Source: Leptospirales bacterium (GTDB lineage Bacteria > Spirochaetota > Leptospiria > Leptospirales > Leptonemataceae). From it: 64,000 bases of DNA. Shown in pieces: positions 24,973-34,336 of this stretch. A model generated the notes under the pieces. It saw only the letters and a list, made by a program, of their open reading frames with translations, was not told the origin of the DNA and did no database searches. The translations under genes and the position numbers were made by a program. Every line of letters begins with the position of its first letter. Positions within the stretch are counted from its first letter, which is position 1. The DNA lies in the NCBI GenBank assembly GCA_019694655.1, contig JAIBBN010000010.1, forward strand, positions 51,166 to 115,165. The letters are read 5' to 3'.

Positions 24973-27153
24973 TCAAGATCGAAAGTTGCGCAGATAGGCG
25001 GCAAGCAGGCGGTGTTCTTCTCGGGGATTGGCCATATTCTCAAGATAGTCAATGGTCGATCCTACCCAGGTCGGATCATCTTCATTGGCCGCGCGCAAGT
25101 AGGCGCGACGCACATCGCGTAACGCCTTGATCTCAACGTAACGTTGTTCGCTATCGTAGAACAGGAGGTCGCCAATCACATCCTCATTGAATTTCACCGA
25201 GTTAAGCGATGCCAGGACTTCGTCGATCCAGATGATCCCTTTGAAGTTTCGCTCGACATAGTCCACAACCTGCTGCACGCGCGCCGGCACCGGCCGCCGC
25301 TTGCTGCGCGGGGCCTGACTGCGTTTCCGGGGTCGGCCGCGCTCGCCGGCGCCTTCGCCGACTCCGCCGCTTCCTCCGCTCGCGGCGGCTTCTGCCGCCG
25401 AGTCCGCTTCGCGGGCATCTTCGCTGCGTCGCTTTGGAGCGTCTCCTGCGCCAAACAGCGACTTAAGCCAGAGGATCAGGCGCGCAAAGAAGCCCATCGC
25501 CGCCCGCTCGCGCTTGATGCGCTCTCGCTCCTGCTCCGCTTCCCAATCGCGAATGGCGCGGCCAAGAGCCAGCTGATCATCCACCAGTTGCGCGGGCGCA
25601 TCGGGACGAGAAACATCGACCAAACAATCATAGATGCCGCGGGCCATGCCGTTTGCCTTGCAGAAAAGGTGCAGCATCGATCGCCGCTGGACATTGCGAA
25701 CAAAGGCTCGCGGCATATTGGCCCGATAAATGAAATAGACTCCGCGCTCTTCCGCTGCCGCCCGCTGTCCCGAAACGGAAGTCCGTCGCTCCGACATATG
25801 CAATAAATCGGGCAGCGACTTCATGCGCTCTGTGACCAGACGAAAGACCTCTTCGCGCGGAATGTAGTTCTCAATGGCCGGATCGGGCAGCGTAAATTCG
25901 TCGATGCTGATGCGCACCGGTTCGAATTGCATATCCAGAGACTTCAATGACTCGCGCAGCACCAGCTCCACCACGTATTCGCGTCGCATGGCGCGCACCG
26001 TTTCGCCGCGGCGAGTCAGCGCTTCGTAACACTCCAGAAACAAATCGCCATCAGGCCACTCCTGTCCCAGGGCGAAGCCAGGATGTTTCTTCAGCTCTTC
26101 GATGTAGCGAGCGTCCTGCCCCGCGCTCTTGGGCTGAATCCAACCGGTTTCCTCCGGCGGCAACAGACTCAATAGAATGCGCCTGGCAATTTGCGTGTAC
26201 AGCAGCTGCAGCCATTCAAGCTCGCTGCGGTTCTCTTTGATGCGCGAGTCAGGCATCTCAATCAAGTCGCGCGCCGGCGGCTGGAAAATGTGAAAATCGC
26301 GAGAAAGCGGGGCTAAAAGCGAGCGCGGTCCTCGTTCCGCAAGTGCATTCTGCGCCTCCAGCGGCCATTGCCCATAGAGCGTCAGGTCGCCGGCCAGCTT
26401 GTCGGCGGGCATGGAAAGGAGGTGCATTACGCCAATGATCAATTCGGCGGGGGCATTGGTCTGCTCTTCCAGCAAGCGCTCCACCGAGTAGCGCCGCAGT
26501 TCAGGGAGCAGACGCTTGAGATCGCGCGCCTGGCTGATCTCCTGTGCGTCGCCCAGCAGCCGCCGCGATATCCAGGCGCCCAGCTGGCCGTTTTGAACCA
26601 GTTCGCGAATGGTGCGATCGCGATGCACAACGTACTGGATAATGGCCAGCGCACTGGCGCGTATGCATCCCTGCTTCACGCGCGCTGCCTGCTCGCCCTT
26701 GAGCGAGGCCGGTCTGATCAGTACATTCACAAGGCTCAGTCGATCGTGCGTCTCGCTGGTATTGAAGTAGCAGAATGGGATCAGCGCCCGGCGGTCGGCG
26801 AGAAATTTCAGTTCGGGTGCGCCCAGATGTTGCAACTGCTCGCTGCGCGTAAGGGCGTAGGCTGATTGATTGAATCGGAAAAAGTTTTCGACGCCCTTCT
26901 CAATCAAGACCAGATCGCGCGCCGCCAGCGGATTGAATTGCGCCATCAAGGCCTTCAACTCCGCCTCGCCCAGCAGGTCGGCCTCAACCGGCAATGGCTC
27001 TTCTACTTCGTCCGCTGCGACGGCGGCCGCGGCGTCGCCCGGCTCGGCAAGGCCGCTGCCGGACGCGCTGCTGCGATCGCCGGCATGGAACAGGTCCGGC
27101 TCGTCGCCTCCGACTTGTTCCTGGTCTTGCTCCTGTTCTGGGGCGCTTTGCAT
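24973..27153 (-). CDS. Large unknown cytoplasmic protein
   Basis: A 726-residue protein from the ATG at 27153 (a TTG at 27186 is possible). The acidic, low-complexity N-terminus (residues 1-60) is followed by a mostly helical central body with no recognised motif. Residues around 555-580 are rich in Glu/Arg and may form a coiled coil, then comes a short hydrophobic patch (FFARLILWLKSLFG). A basic Gly/Ser/Arg linker leads to a compact C-terminal domain of about 100 residues (RVQQVVDYVERNFKGIIWIDEV to the end). I recognise no family. It follows the exported protein gene by 118 bases on the same strand. Confidence 0.75.
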   Translation of the reverse strand: MQSAPEQEQDQEQVGGDEPDLFHAGDRSSASGSGLAEPGDAAAAVAADEVEEPLPVEADLLGEAELKALMAQFNPLAARDLVLIEKGVENFFRFNQSAYALTRSEQLQHLGAPELKFLADRRALIPFCYFNTSETHDRLSLVNVLIRPASLKGEQAARVKQGCIRASALAIIQYVVHRDRTIRELVQNGQLGAWISRRLLGDAQEISQARDLKRLLPELRRYSVERLLEEQTNAPAELIIGVMHLLSMPADKLAGDLTLYGQWPLEAQNALAERGPRSLLAPLSRDFHIFQPPARDLIEMPDSRIKENRSELEWLQLLYTQIARRILLSLLPPEETGWIQPKSAGQDARYIEELKKHPGFALGQEWPDGDLFLECYEALTRRGETVRAMRREYVVELVLRESLKSLDMQFEPVRISIDEFTLPDPAIENYIPREEVFRLVTERMKSLPDLLHMSERRTSVSGQRAAAEERGVYFIYRANMPRAFVRNVQRRSMLHLFCKANGMARGIYDCLVDVSRPDAPAQLVDDQLALGRAIRDWEAEQERERIKRERAAMGFFARLILWLKSLFGAGDAPKRRSEDAREADSAAEAAASGGSGGVGEGAGERGRPRKRSQAPRSKRRPVPARVQQVVDYVERNFKGIIWIDEVLASLNSVKFNEDVIGDLLFYDSEQRYVEIKALRDVRRAYLRAANEDDPTWVGSTIDYLENMANPREEHRLLAAYLRNFRS

Positions 27154-27271
27154 CTCAATTCTGTATCCCCGACCTGCAATTGGCAAGCCAGGGAGGCATG
27201 CTAAGAGTAGCGTTATTCCCTATCGGCGACCAGTCTGTGCAAAATCCAGCGGCGGCGATTTTGACGCCGGC

Positions 27272-28099
27272 TTATTGTGCGCCGGCGGGACGAGGATTGA
27301 GCTCCTCTGGATATGGCAGGCGAAAGCGATCCGCATCTCGAAAGTCGGGGGAAACTTTGCGCAGCCGACAGGCGTAGAAAGCGTTTGCCTCCGCGTGTTT
27401 GGTGAAGAAGGTCGCCTCCATCATATAGGCGTACATTTGCTCGACCAGCCGCGTGTTAGCTTCGAGGGACACGACCGGCAGGATGGCGGCCATGGCGCGC
27501 GCCAATTCGTACTCTGCCTTGTCGTACTGTTGCAGGTCCAGGTAAAGCGTGCTTAACTTCCAGTAGGCCTCGCCAAAATCGACAATAGCCACTGGCCGAC
27601 CCGGCGCGAGCTGGTCTCCCAGTTCCGCGACAATGCGTTCATCCAGCGCTGCTACCAGTCGATAGTAGAGCGGAAAGACGTGCAGGATTCTGGCCGTGAC
27701 ATCTTCAATGAATTGCGTATAGAGGCTGCGTGCATATTGATTGAGCAGCTCCAAATCCTCTCGATTGGAAGCCAAAAAAGGGAACAGCAATCTTGCCGCC
27801 TCGGCCGGTCGTCCCTGAGCGTATTCGCTGGCTGCTTGTGAACTTGCGTCGGCCAACTCCGGCGTCCTTGCTGCGGTCACGCGACGTAGAGCGGATTCCT
27901 GCCCGAGAGAGACGACGGTAATCCCCTCCGACGGAATAAATAGCAACTCCTCGCATTCATCGGGTTGCAATGGCTGGCGGGTGGATTCGGTTTCCATCCC
28001 TGTCGGCTGTGGATTGTCGTGCGCCGACAGCGGCAAGGCGACCAGGCACAGCGCCAGCGCTGCAAAAGAGATGGTCCTGAAAGTGTAAGAATCCGTCAT
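27272..28099 (-). CDS. Exported helical-repeat protein
   Basis: A 275-residue protein with a signal peptide (residues 8-26, ending LPLSA before HD). The mature part contains helix pairs reminiscent of tetratricopeptide repeats: ASEYAQGRPAEAARLLFPFLASN, then LLNQYARSLYTQFIED, and later KLSTLYLDLQQYDKAEYELARAM. It is probably periplasmic and used for protein contacts; partner unknown. It begins 9 bases after the stop of the HerA-like ATPase gene, so they are likely co-transcribed. Confidence 0.75.
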   Translation of the reverse strand: MTDSYTFRTISFAALALCLVALPLSAHDNPQPTGMETESTRQPLQPDECEELLFIPSEGITVVSLGQESALRRVTAARTPELADASSQAASEYAQGRPAEAARLLFPFLASNREDLELLNQYARSLYTQFIEDVTARILHVFPLYYRLVAALDERIVAELGDQLAPGRPVAIVDFGEAYWKLSTLYLDLQQYDKAEYELARAMAAILPVVSLEANTRLVEQMYAYMMEATFFTKHAEANAFYACRLRKVSPDFRDADRFRLPYPEELNPRPAGAQ

Positions 28100-28108
28100 G
28101 CCGCGACC

Positions 28109-29647
28109 TCAGCGCCTTCGCTTGCCCAGTCCAAATACGCCAAGCACGCCGCGAGTCAATTCACGCGCGACGGTTCGTCCCACCTCGCGCACAATGGGAC
28201 TGCTGGCCACGCGTTCCAGCGTCGACTTTTCCTCGACTTTGCGCCCGCCGCGCGATGCGGGCTTTTCTCTGGCATCCGTCTTGCCAAATTCCTGGGCCTT
28301 CTTGCTCAAGAGTTCGTAGGCGCTTTCGCGATCGGCCGCAGCGGCGTATTTCTTGACCAGCGGCGAAGCGGCAGCGAAAGTCTGCAGCTCAGCGGGAGTC
28401 AGCGGACCCATACGCGAAGCCGGCGCGGCCAGGTAAACCTGGGCCAGAGGCGTAGGCTTGCCCTTTTCGCTGAGCGCAGTTACCAGGGCCTCGCCCACGC
28501 CAAGCTCATTGAGCAGACGATCGACCTGGTAGTATTCTGTTTCCGGAAAGTTCTCGGATGCAGCCTTGATTGCCTTGCGATCGCGTGCGGTGAAGGCGCG
28601 CAGCGCATGCTGCACCTTAAATCCCAGCTGCGCCAGTATCGAAGGCGGCACGTCCGTCGGGCTCTGCGTACAAAAAACTACGGCCACGCCCTTGGAGCGA
28701 ATCAGCCGGACTATCATCTCCAGTTGTTCAAGCAAAGCTTTGGATGCAGACTCAAAGACAAGGTGAGCTTCGTCGATGAAGATGGCCAGCTTTGGCTTTT
28801 CCAGATCGCCGACTTCTGGAAAGGAGGAGTATACTTCCGCCAGAACCTGCAGCATGAAAGTGCTGAACAGATCCGGCTTGTTCTGGAGGTCGACAAGGCG
28901 CACCACAGAAACGATGCCTCGTCCCTTGCCATCCTTGCGCAGTAAGTCCTGCACGTCGAAGCTTGGCTCGCCAAAGAAGATTTCTGCACCCTGCTGTTCC
29001 AGGGCGACGATCTTTCGCAATATGGTGGAAGCCGAGGACGTGCTGACCTGCCCGTAATCGCCAGCAAACTGTGCTTTGCCTTCGCCAGAGGCAAAATCCA
29101 GGGTCTTTTTCAGATCTTTGAGATCAAGCAACAACAAGCCTTTGTCGTCGCAAAACTTGAAAATCGCTGCCAGCACTCCGGTTTGCGTCTCGTTGAGATC
29201 CAGCAAGCGGGCCATCAGCAGCGGACCAAATTCGCTGACCGTAGCGCGCAGTCGCGCGCCAGTTTCGTCGCTCAGACTTAGAAATTCAACAGGGAAGGCC
29301 TCGGCCTTGTAGCTGGAGCCCATAGCCGCCGCACGTTTCAAAGCGACTTCGCTGGCCTCGCCGGCGGCGGCTATGCCGGAAAGATCGCCCTTGATATCCA
29401 TCACCAGGCCTGGCACTCCGTTGCGCGAAAGTTCGCCTACGATGTGCTGCAGGGTCTTGGTCTTGCCAGTTCCGGTGGCGCCCGCAATCAGGCCATGTCG
29501 GTTGAGTGTTTTCAAGGGCAGCGAAACGCATGCGCCTTCGATTGCGGCGCCATCAAGCATGGCCGCGCCCAGGGCGATGCTGGAACCCTGCCATTGATAG
29601 GAGTTCTGGATGAGAGCGGCAAAGTCGCCGCCTTTGCGTTTTGCCAT
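28109..29647 (-). CDS. HerA-like ATPase of the DUF853/YjgR type
   Basis: A 512-residue ATPase of the HerA/FtsK superfamily, DUF853 branch. Walker A is GATGTGKT (residues 56-63), followed by the family-typical VMDIKGDLSGIA segment. Walker B is LAIFIDEAH, and the FCTQSPTDVPPSILAQLG segment with its conserved Gln completes the site. The C-terminal ~90 residues are lysine/arginine-rich. These ring-forming motors pump DNA or RNA; the YjgR group has no settled role. No NurA-type nuclease gene lies nearby, so a HerA-NurA end-resection pair is not supported. Confidence 0.92.
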   Translation of the reverse strand: MAKRKGGDFAALIQNSYQWQGSSIALGAAMLDGAAIEGACVSLPLKTLNRHGLIAGATGTGKTKTLQHIVGELSRNGVPGLVMDIKGDLSGIAAAGEASEVALKRAAAMGSSYKAEAFPVEFLSLSDETGARLRATVSEFGPLLMARLLDLNETQTGVLAAIFKFCDDKGLLLLDLKDLKKTLDFASGEGKAQFAGDYGQVSTSSASTILRKIVALEQQGAEIFFGEPSFDVQDLLRKDGKGRGIVSVVRLVDLQNKPDLFSTFMLQVLAEVYSSFPEVGDLEKPKLAIFIDEAHLVFESASKALLEQLEMIVRLIRSKGVAVVFCTQSPTDVPPSILAQLGFKVQHALRAFTARDRKAIKAASENFPETEYYQVDRLLNELGVGEALVTALSEKGKPTPLAQVYLAAPASRMGPLTPAELQTFAAASPLVKKYAAAADRESAYELLSKKAQEFGKTDAREKPASRGGRKVEEKSTLERVASSPIVREVGRTVARELTRGVLGVFGLGKRRR

Positions 29648-29775
29648 GCGACAGGGGGAAGACGCCGTTGCCGCGGGTCAAGCGCAAGCGAGTCGCCTGC
29701 CGCCGTCGGAAAAAGCGAACGCCGGACGCGATTGCGCCGGCGCTGCTGATCAAATACAGTTTAGATTCGGGTTTC

Positions 29776-30039
29776 TTAACGGCAGCCGCCAGATTTTCCA
29801 TCTTCGGCGATGTAGCAATTTGTGCCTTCAGCGCAGGCATTTTGCTGCTGCCATTTGTAGCTGGTAAAGGAAGAACAGAACATGACGGCATTGTTCTCGC
29901 ACTTCATCCGCGCTTCCATGGCGCCAATGCCTTCGCATCCATCTCCCGACGCGCCTTCGCCGCCGCTTCCCGATTTTTTGCATGCGGCAAAGCCCATCAT
30001 CAGACCTGCCGATATCAACAGCACCAGAGTCTTTTTCAT
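29776..30039 (-). CDS. Small cysteine-rich lipoprotein
   Basis: An 87-residue protein from the ATG at 30039; the frame runs further upstream but the signal peptide starts here (KKTLVLLISAGLMMGFAAC). Cys19 should be lipidated. After a Gly/Ser linker come six cysteines (GDGCEGIG, MKCENNAV, FCSSF, ACAEGTNC and the last residues GGCR) that probably form disulfides in the periplasm. No family recognised. Confidence 0.75.
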   Translation of the reverse strand: MKKTLVLLISAGLMMGFAACKKSGSGGEGASGDGCEGIGAMEARMKCENNAVMFCSSFTSYKWQQQNACAEGTNCYIAEDGKSGGCR

Positions 30040-30092
30040 GGACCAGATCGTAAGCGCCTCCCGGGAATCAGCAAGCCAAAATGATCTGCACA

Positions 30093-30109
30093 ATTCAATT
30101 GAGTTGAAT
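30093..30109. repeat. Small inverted repeat between lipoprotein and phosphoesterase genes
   Basis: ATTCAA and TTGAAT are separated by five bases. It lies after the stop of the phosphoesterase gene and about 54 bases upstream of the lipoprotein start on the minus strand. It could be an operator or part of a terminator; neither can be shown. Confidence 0.3.
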
Positions 30110-30167
30110 GACTGATGCGCTGCAACGCCGCAGTTGTGCATTGCAAATTGCAAAATCAATACGATTC

Positions 30168-31076
30168 TCACTTAGCGGCATTCGCCTTCAGAGCGGCAAG
30201 TTCCATCACTCCGCCGCAAACGCGAGCCTCAAAAGCATGCAACTGGCCGTTGTCGATTTCAAGATGTAGATGATGGCGGCAGATCCGTCCCGCTTCGTCG
30301 CGGTAGATGCGCGGCACACGAGCCGCATTGAGGTAGCAGAGGCCCTCCTTGAAGACGGCGCTGGTGCGCAGACCGCGCTTGCCGCGCAGGCCAAGATGCA
30401 TGTGCCCTGCAGCAACCCCCAGCAGACGCAGGCCAGACGGACGGCGCTGGATCGCAAGCTCCAGATCCGGATCGCCAAAGTCTCCCTGCTCGGGGCGAAA
30501 ATCACAGCCCCAGATATCCTCGGCCCGGTCGCCAAGACCGCTTGGGCCATTGTGGGCAAGAATCAAGGCGTCGCGTCGACACTGTTCCAATAGCTCTACG
30601 ATTCGTTGCGCGGACTCCTCGATGCTGTGAACGCCAAATTGCTGAGCCAGATAGGGAGCGTAAGCAAGCGTCGGACCGCCCATGCTGTGCGGGCGCGCCG
30701 CCACCAGATCCAGAGCTTCTTCGCCGGCGACGATCGTATGAATGCTGTAGCCGCAAAGCTGCACCGGCGCAATGTCGCGCTCCATCTCTGCACAGCGCGC
30801 CCGTTGCCCGGTTGAGCTGGATTGAATCCAATCTTGATCCTGCTTGAGTTCAGCCAGCTTCTGCATCACCGAAACGCCATCGTGATTGCCGGGAATCAGA
30901 AAGGCCGGCCGGCGCAGGCGCGACAGCAGTTGCACCACGCGCGACCAGCCGCTGTTGGTTCGGCCAGGCAAGTCGCCGACAATCAGGATCGCCGCGTAGT
31001 CCGCGCTGTTAAAAAAATCGGTGTCCTCGGCATCCCACGACTTGTGTATGTCGCCAATCACCGCCAGTCGCATCAT
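30168..31076 (-). CDS. Calcineurin-like metallophosphoesterase
   Basis: A 302-residue phosphoesterase with all core motifs: GDIHKSWD (D-x-H), VGDLPGR (GD), PGNHDG (GNHD), LAHNGPSGLG and GHMHLGL (GHxH). These bind a two-metal centre. It resembles the TIGR04168 group otherwise known mainly from cyanobacteria and plants. Substrate unknown: a nucleotide, phosphoprotein or phospholipid. Two adjacent ATG codons (31074 and 31071 on the minus strand) could both start it. It diverges from the ABC transporter operon. Confidence 0.88.
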   Translation of the reverse strand: MMRLAVIGDIHKSWDAEDTDFFNSADYAAILIVGDLPGRTNSGWSRVVQLLSRLRRPAFLIPGNHDGVSVMQKLAELKQDQDWIQSSSTGQRARCAEMERDIAPVQLCGYSIHTIVAGEEALDLVAARPHSMGGPTLAYAPYLAQQFGVHSIEESAQRIVELLEQCRRDALILAHNGPSGLGDRAEDIWGCDFRPEQGDFGDPDLELAIQRRPSGLRLLGVAAGHMHLGLRGKRGLRTSAVFKEGLCYLNAARVPRIYRDEAGRICRHHLHLEIDNGQLHAFEARVCGGVMELAALKANAAK

Positions 31077-31157
31077 GTCGAACAATTACGCCAGGCGCTC
31101 GCCTGGCGACAAGTGGTTTGCCAGCGGCGCCTTGAGCCGGCAGTCCGTCCGCAGGCG

Positions 31158-31832
31158 ATGCTTACGATGAATGAGGAATCTGCAATCATTGTGGCGCGCG
31201 GCGTGGCCCGACGCTACGGCCAAATGGCAGCGCTCAGCGGCGTCGACTTGCAGATTGCGGAGGGCGAATTTGTAGCCTTGATGGGCGAATCGGGCAGCGG
31301 CAAGACTACCTTGCTCAATCTGATCGCCGGTCTGGATCGCTGTGACGACGGCTTGTTGCGCGTGGCCGGCGAAGAACCGGCAAGCTACAACGCCGCACAG
31401 CTTGCTTCCTTTCGGCGTCGCGTCAGCGCCGTTGTGTTTCAAGATTCAGGACTGCTGCCGGCGCTGAGCGCCGAACAAAACGCCAGCCTGCCATTGCGCT
31501 TGCGCGGCGAAAGGCCGCAACGCGCCCGGTTACTCCAACTTTTCGCGCGCGTCGGTCTGGCCGGCAAAGAAGCCCGGTTGCCCGAGGAACTCTCTGGCGG
31601 CGAACAACAGCGCGTTGCAATTGTACGCGCATTGGCGCTGCACCCGCGCATCCTTGCCGCCGATGAGCCCACCGGCGCACTGGACAGCTCCAACGCCCGC
31701 GCTGCGCTTACATTGCTGCAGCAATTGAATCGCGAGCTTGGATTGACCATCGTCATGGCTACTCATTCCGATCGCGCCGCCGCCGTCGCCGACCGTATCC
31801 TGCGTTTGAGCGACGGCAGGATTGTAGCATGA
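31158..31832 (+). CDS. ABC transporter ATPase, LolD/MacB/AttE type
   Basis: A 224-residue ABC ATPase. Walker A GESGSGKTT, Q-loop VVFQDSGLLPALSAEQN, signature LSGGEQQRVAIVRAL, Walker B ILAADEPTGALDS and the H-loop ATHSD are all intact. The Q-loop and DEPTGALDS forms are those of the LolD/MacB/FtsE group that works with FtsX-fold permeases. ATG at 31158 (31167 also possible). The permease gene starts within its stop codon (ATGATG at 31829). Confidence 0.93.
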   Translation: MLTMNEESAIIVARGVARRYGQMAALSGVDLQIAEGEFVALMGESGSGKTTLLNLIAGLDRCDDGLLRVAGEEPASYNAAQLASFRRRVSAVVFQDSGLLPALSAEQNASLPLRLRGERPQRARLLQLFARVGLAGKEARLPEELSGGEQQRVAIVRALALHPRILAADEPTGALDSSNARAALTLLQQLNRELGLTIVMATHSDRAAAVADRILRLSDGRIVA

Positions 31833-34336
31833 TGCTTGCGGTCCGCTGGCAGGCCTTGTACGCCGCGCTGGAAAGCTATAGCCTTGTTTATTATAGAAAG
31901 CGGCCGCTGCGTCTGTTGTTATGCATAGCGGGCGTTGCCATAGGCAGCGCCGCCGCTGGTTCCATCCGACTGGTCAATGAGCGCATACTGGACGGATTTC
32001 AAAACTCGATCAGCAGCGTTGCCGGGCGTTCGACATTGCGGATGACCCGTCCAGGCGGATTTGCCCCCGCGGAACTGGAACGCCTTCGACCGCTCTGGAG
32101 ATGGGCCAGCTGGTCGCCCTATCTGCATCGCCGCGTTGTCGTCAACGGCGGCCTGTATGAACTCTATGGACTGGACTTCTGGAATGCAGAGCTGCGACGG
32201 TTTCAGCTGGCATCGCTTGCCGACGGCGCTGAGGCAGAAGCAACGGGACCGATCCTCGGGCTTTCTGTCCCCGAAGACTCGCCGCTGCTTGCCGCGCCGT
32301 CGCCGCTTCGTTTGCAGATCGATGGGCAAAGCGTCGCGTTGCCCATCGCGGCGCGCATCCGGGCCATGGATGGATTCTTGCCGCCGCGACAGACAATTTT
32401 TGCGGATCTTGGTCAGCTGACGCCTGGCGCGCAACGCGTTGATGGCGCAGAATTTGCCGCAGCGCCCGGAACAGAGCTGCAGCTGCGCGCGGAGCTGCAT
32501 CGACTGTTCCCGCAGGCCGCCATTTCCAGCGTCGCCGAGCGCAAGGCCGACGGGGAGGAGATGCTCTCTGCCTTCCGCATGAACCTCAGCGCCCTGGCGC
32601 TGGTATCGCTGGCAGTAAGCGCTTTTCTGGTCTACAATACGGTCAGTCTGGCCGCGCTGGAGCGGCGCGCGGCGCTGGGACAACTTTTTGCAATGGGCGC
32701 TTCGCCGCGCCTGCTGGAAACAACCGTCCTGCTGGAAGGGGCCTTGCTGGGAGCGGCCGGCGCCTTGCCAGGGGCGCTGCTGGCAGCGCTGCTGGGCGAT
32801 CTGGCGCTGGAACAAAGCTCGGCCGCCATCGAAAGCGTCTTTCGATTGAGCCTGGGGCGCAGCGATTGGCGCAGCCTGGCTGTATTGCCCGGAGTTGTAC
32901 TGCTTTCCATTTTCTTTGCGGCGCTGGCCGCCTGGTTTCCGGCGCGCGAATGCTCGCGGACGGCGGCGGCGCTGGCGCGCAAAAGCGACCGCAGTCAATT
33001 GCAACTGGTATCGACCGGTCCCTCGCTGACTCTTGCGGCGCTGCTGCTGCTTGCCGTCGGTTTCTGCGCCTGGTTTTCCTTGCGATTGAATTCGCCAGCA
33101 ATCGCTATGGCCGCTGTTGCTGCGCTGCTTGTCGCCGCGCTCGCCCTCGCAGCGCCGCTTACCCGCCTGGCTGCAATGCTTTGCGCTTCCGGCAGTGCGC
33201 CAGCGCAGCTGGCGGCGGCTTCGCTGCTGCAGCATCAGATGCGCGCCGCCATCGCTGCCGCTGCGCTGGCCATTGCACTGGGCGTAGCAGGCGCTGTTGC
33301 CGTGATGGTTCATTCCTTTCGCTACACTGTGGACCGCTGGCTGCAAACGGCAATTGCCGCCGACATCTATGTCAAAGCGGAGGCGCCTCCCGATGCGCTT
33401 GCCGGCCAGATTCCAGCCGCCGCCATTGACGCCCTGCGCGCCAGCGCCGCGCTGCAAGAGGTGCTGACCATTCGCAGTACGACTCTGGACTACCGCGGGC
33501 AAAGCATCCTTCTGGCCGCCGACGAGCTGGAACTGGCCGTTCGTCGCGGCGTCTTCACCTTTGCCGAAGGCGACGCCAATGCTGCACTGCAGGCTGCACA
33601 AAGCGACGGCGCCATCGTCAGTGAAAGCTTTGCTACGCGTACTGGCAAAGGTCCCGGCGATCAGCTGGAGCTCTTTGGTCGGCCAATTCGCATCGCCGCC
33701 GTCTATCGCAGCTACTCTTCGGAACGCGGCGTTGTTCTGATCGATCTGAGTCTCTATCGCCAGTTGTTTGGCGAGCGGGCGGCGGCCGCCGCCGACGGCG
33801 CAGCGCTGTTTCTGCGACCGGGCGTCGATGCAGCCGCGGCGCTGCAGTCGGTTCGCGCCGCCGTCGCTGGATATGCTTTAACATTTAACTATTCGGCGGA
33901 AGTGCGTCGACGGGCCCTGCGCATTTTCGATCGAACCTTTGCCCTGACGCGCCTCTTGCAGTGGATTGCCGCCCTGGTCGCCGCCCTGTCTTTGTTCAGC
34001 ACGCTGAGCGGCGTGGCCATTGAACGAAGGCGCGACTTTGCCCTGCTCGATGCACTGGGCGCTCGCTGGCGCATGCTTGCCGCAGCAGTGTTACTGGAGG
34101 CGCTGGCCATCGTCCTTTCGGCTCTGGCCCTGGCGGCGCCAATCTGCGCGGCGCTCAGCTGGCTCTTGATCGCCGTAGTCAATAAGGTCTCCTTTGGCTG
34201 GACGATTGACGCATCCATACCGTGGAGCGAGCTGCTGTGGACGGCCCTGCTTACGCTCTTGCTGGCGGCTCTGGCGGCCATCGCTCCCGTACGACTGAGT
34301 CTTGGCGCCGGCGCCAGCAGCAAGAGGCTCTGGTGA
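31829..34336 (+). CDS. FtsX/MacB-fold ABC permease, duplicated form
   Basis: An 835-residue membrane protein with two FtsX domains. A first helix (residues 29-45) and extracytoplasmic domain are followed by three helices (around 255-370). Two more helices then come at about 400-445, a fourth group at 460-490, a second extracytoplasmic domain (500-690), and the last three helices (about 705-825). Such ten-helix permeases (LolCE, AttFG, SalY-like) pull lipoproteins or lipids from the membrane instead of pumping solutes. With the lipocalin-like gene downstream it fits the Att-type arrangement. Confidence 0.88.
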   Translation: MMLAVRWQALYAALESYSLVYYRKRPLRLLLCIAGVAIGSAAAGSIRLVNERILDGFQNSISSVAGRSTLRMTRPGGFAPAELERLRPLWRWASWSPYLHRRVVVNGGLYELYGLDFWNAELRRFQLASLADGAEAEATGPILGLSVPEDSPLLAAPSPLRLQIDGQSVALPIAARIRAMDGFLPPRQTIFADLGQLTPGAQRVDGAEFAAAPGTELQLRAELHRLFPQAAISSVAERKADGEEMLSAFRMNLSALALVSLAVSAFLVYNTVSLAALERRAALGQLFAMGASPRLLETTVLLEGALLGAAGALPGALLAALLGDLALEQSSAAIESVFRLSLGRSDWRSLAVLPGVVLLSIFFAALAAWFPARECSRTAAALARKSDRSQLQLVSTGPSLTLAALLLLAVGFCAWFSLRLNSPAIAMAAVAALLVAALALAAPLTRLAAMLCASGSAPAQLAAASLLQHQMRAAIAAAALAIALGVAGAVAVMVHSFRYTVDRWLQTAIAADIYVKAEAPPDALAGQIPAAAIDALRASAALQEVLTIRSTTLDYRGQSILLAADELELAVRRGVFTFAEGDANAALQAAQSDGAIVSESFATRTGKGPGDQLELFGRPIRIAAVYRSYSSERGVVLIDLSLYRQLFGERAAAAADGAALFLRPGVDAAAALQSVRAAVAGYALTFNYSAEVRRRALRIFDRTFALTRLLQWIAALVAALSLFSTLSGVAIERRRDFALLDALGARWRMLAAAVLLEALAIVLSALALAAPICAALSWLLIAVVNKVSFGWTIDASIPWSELLWTALLTLLLAALAAIAPVRLSLGAGASSKRLW

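Noticed and set aside
27965..28945. Open frame of 326 codons antisense to the HerA-like ATPase
   Set aside because: The opposite strand has intact Walker motifs; this frame has no recognisable content.
28109..29647. HerA-NurA type DNA-end resection or phage-defence system
   Set aside because: The ATPase belongs to the DUF853 branch and no nuclease gene is adjacent.
31919..33601. Open frame of 560 codons antisense to the FtsX permease
   Set aside because: Extremely Gln/Arg-rich, typical of reverse-read hydrophobic helices.
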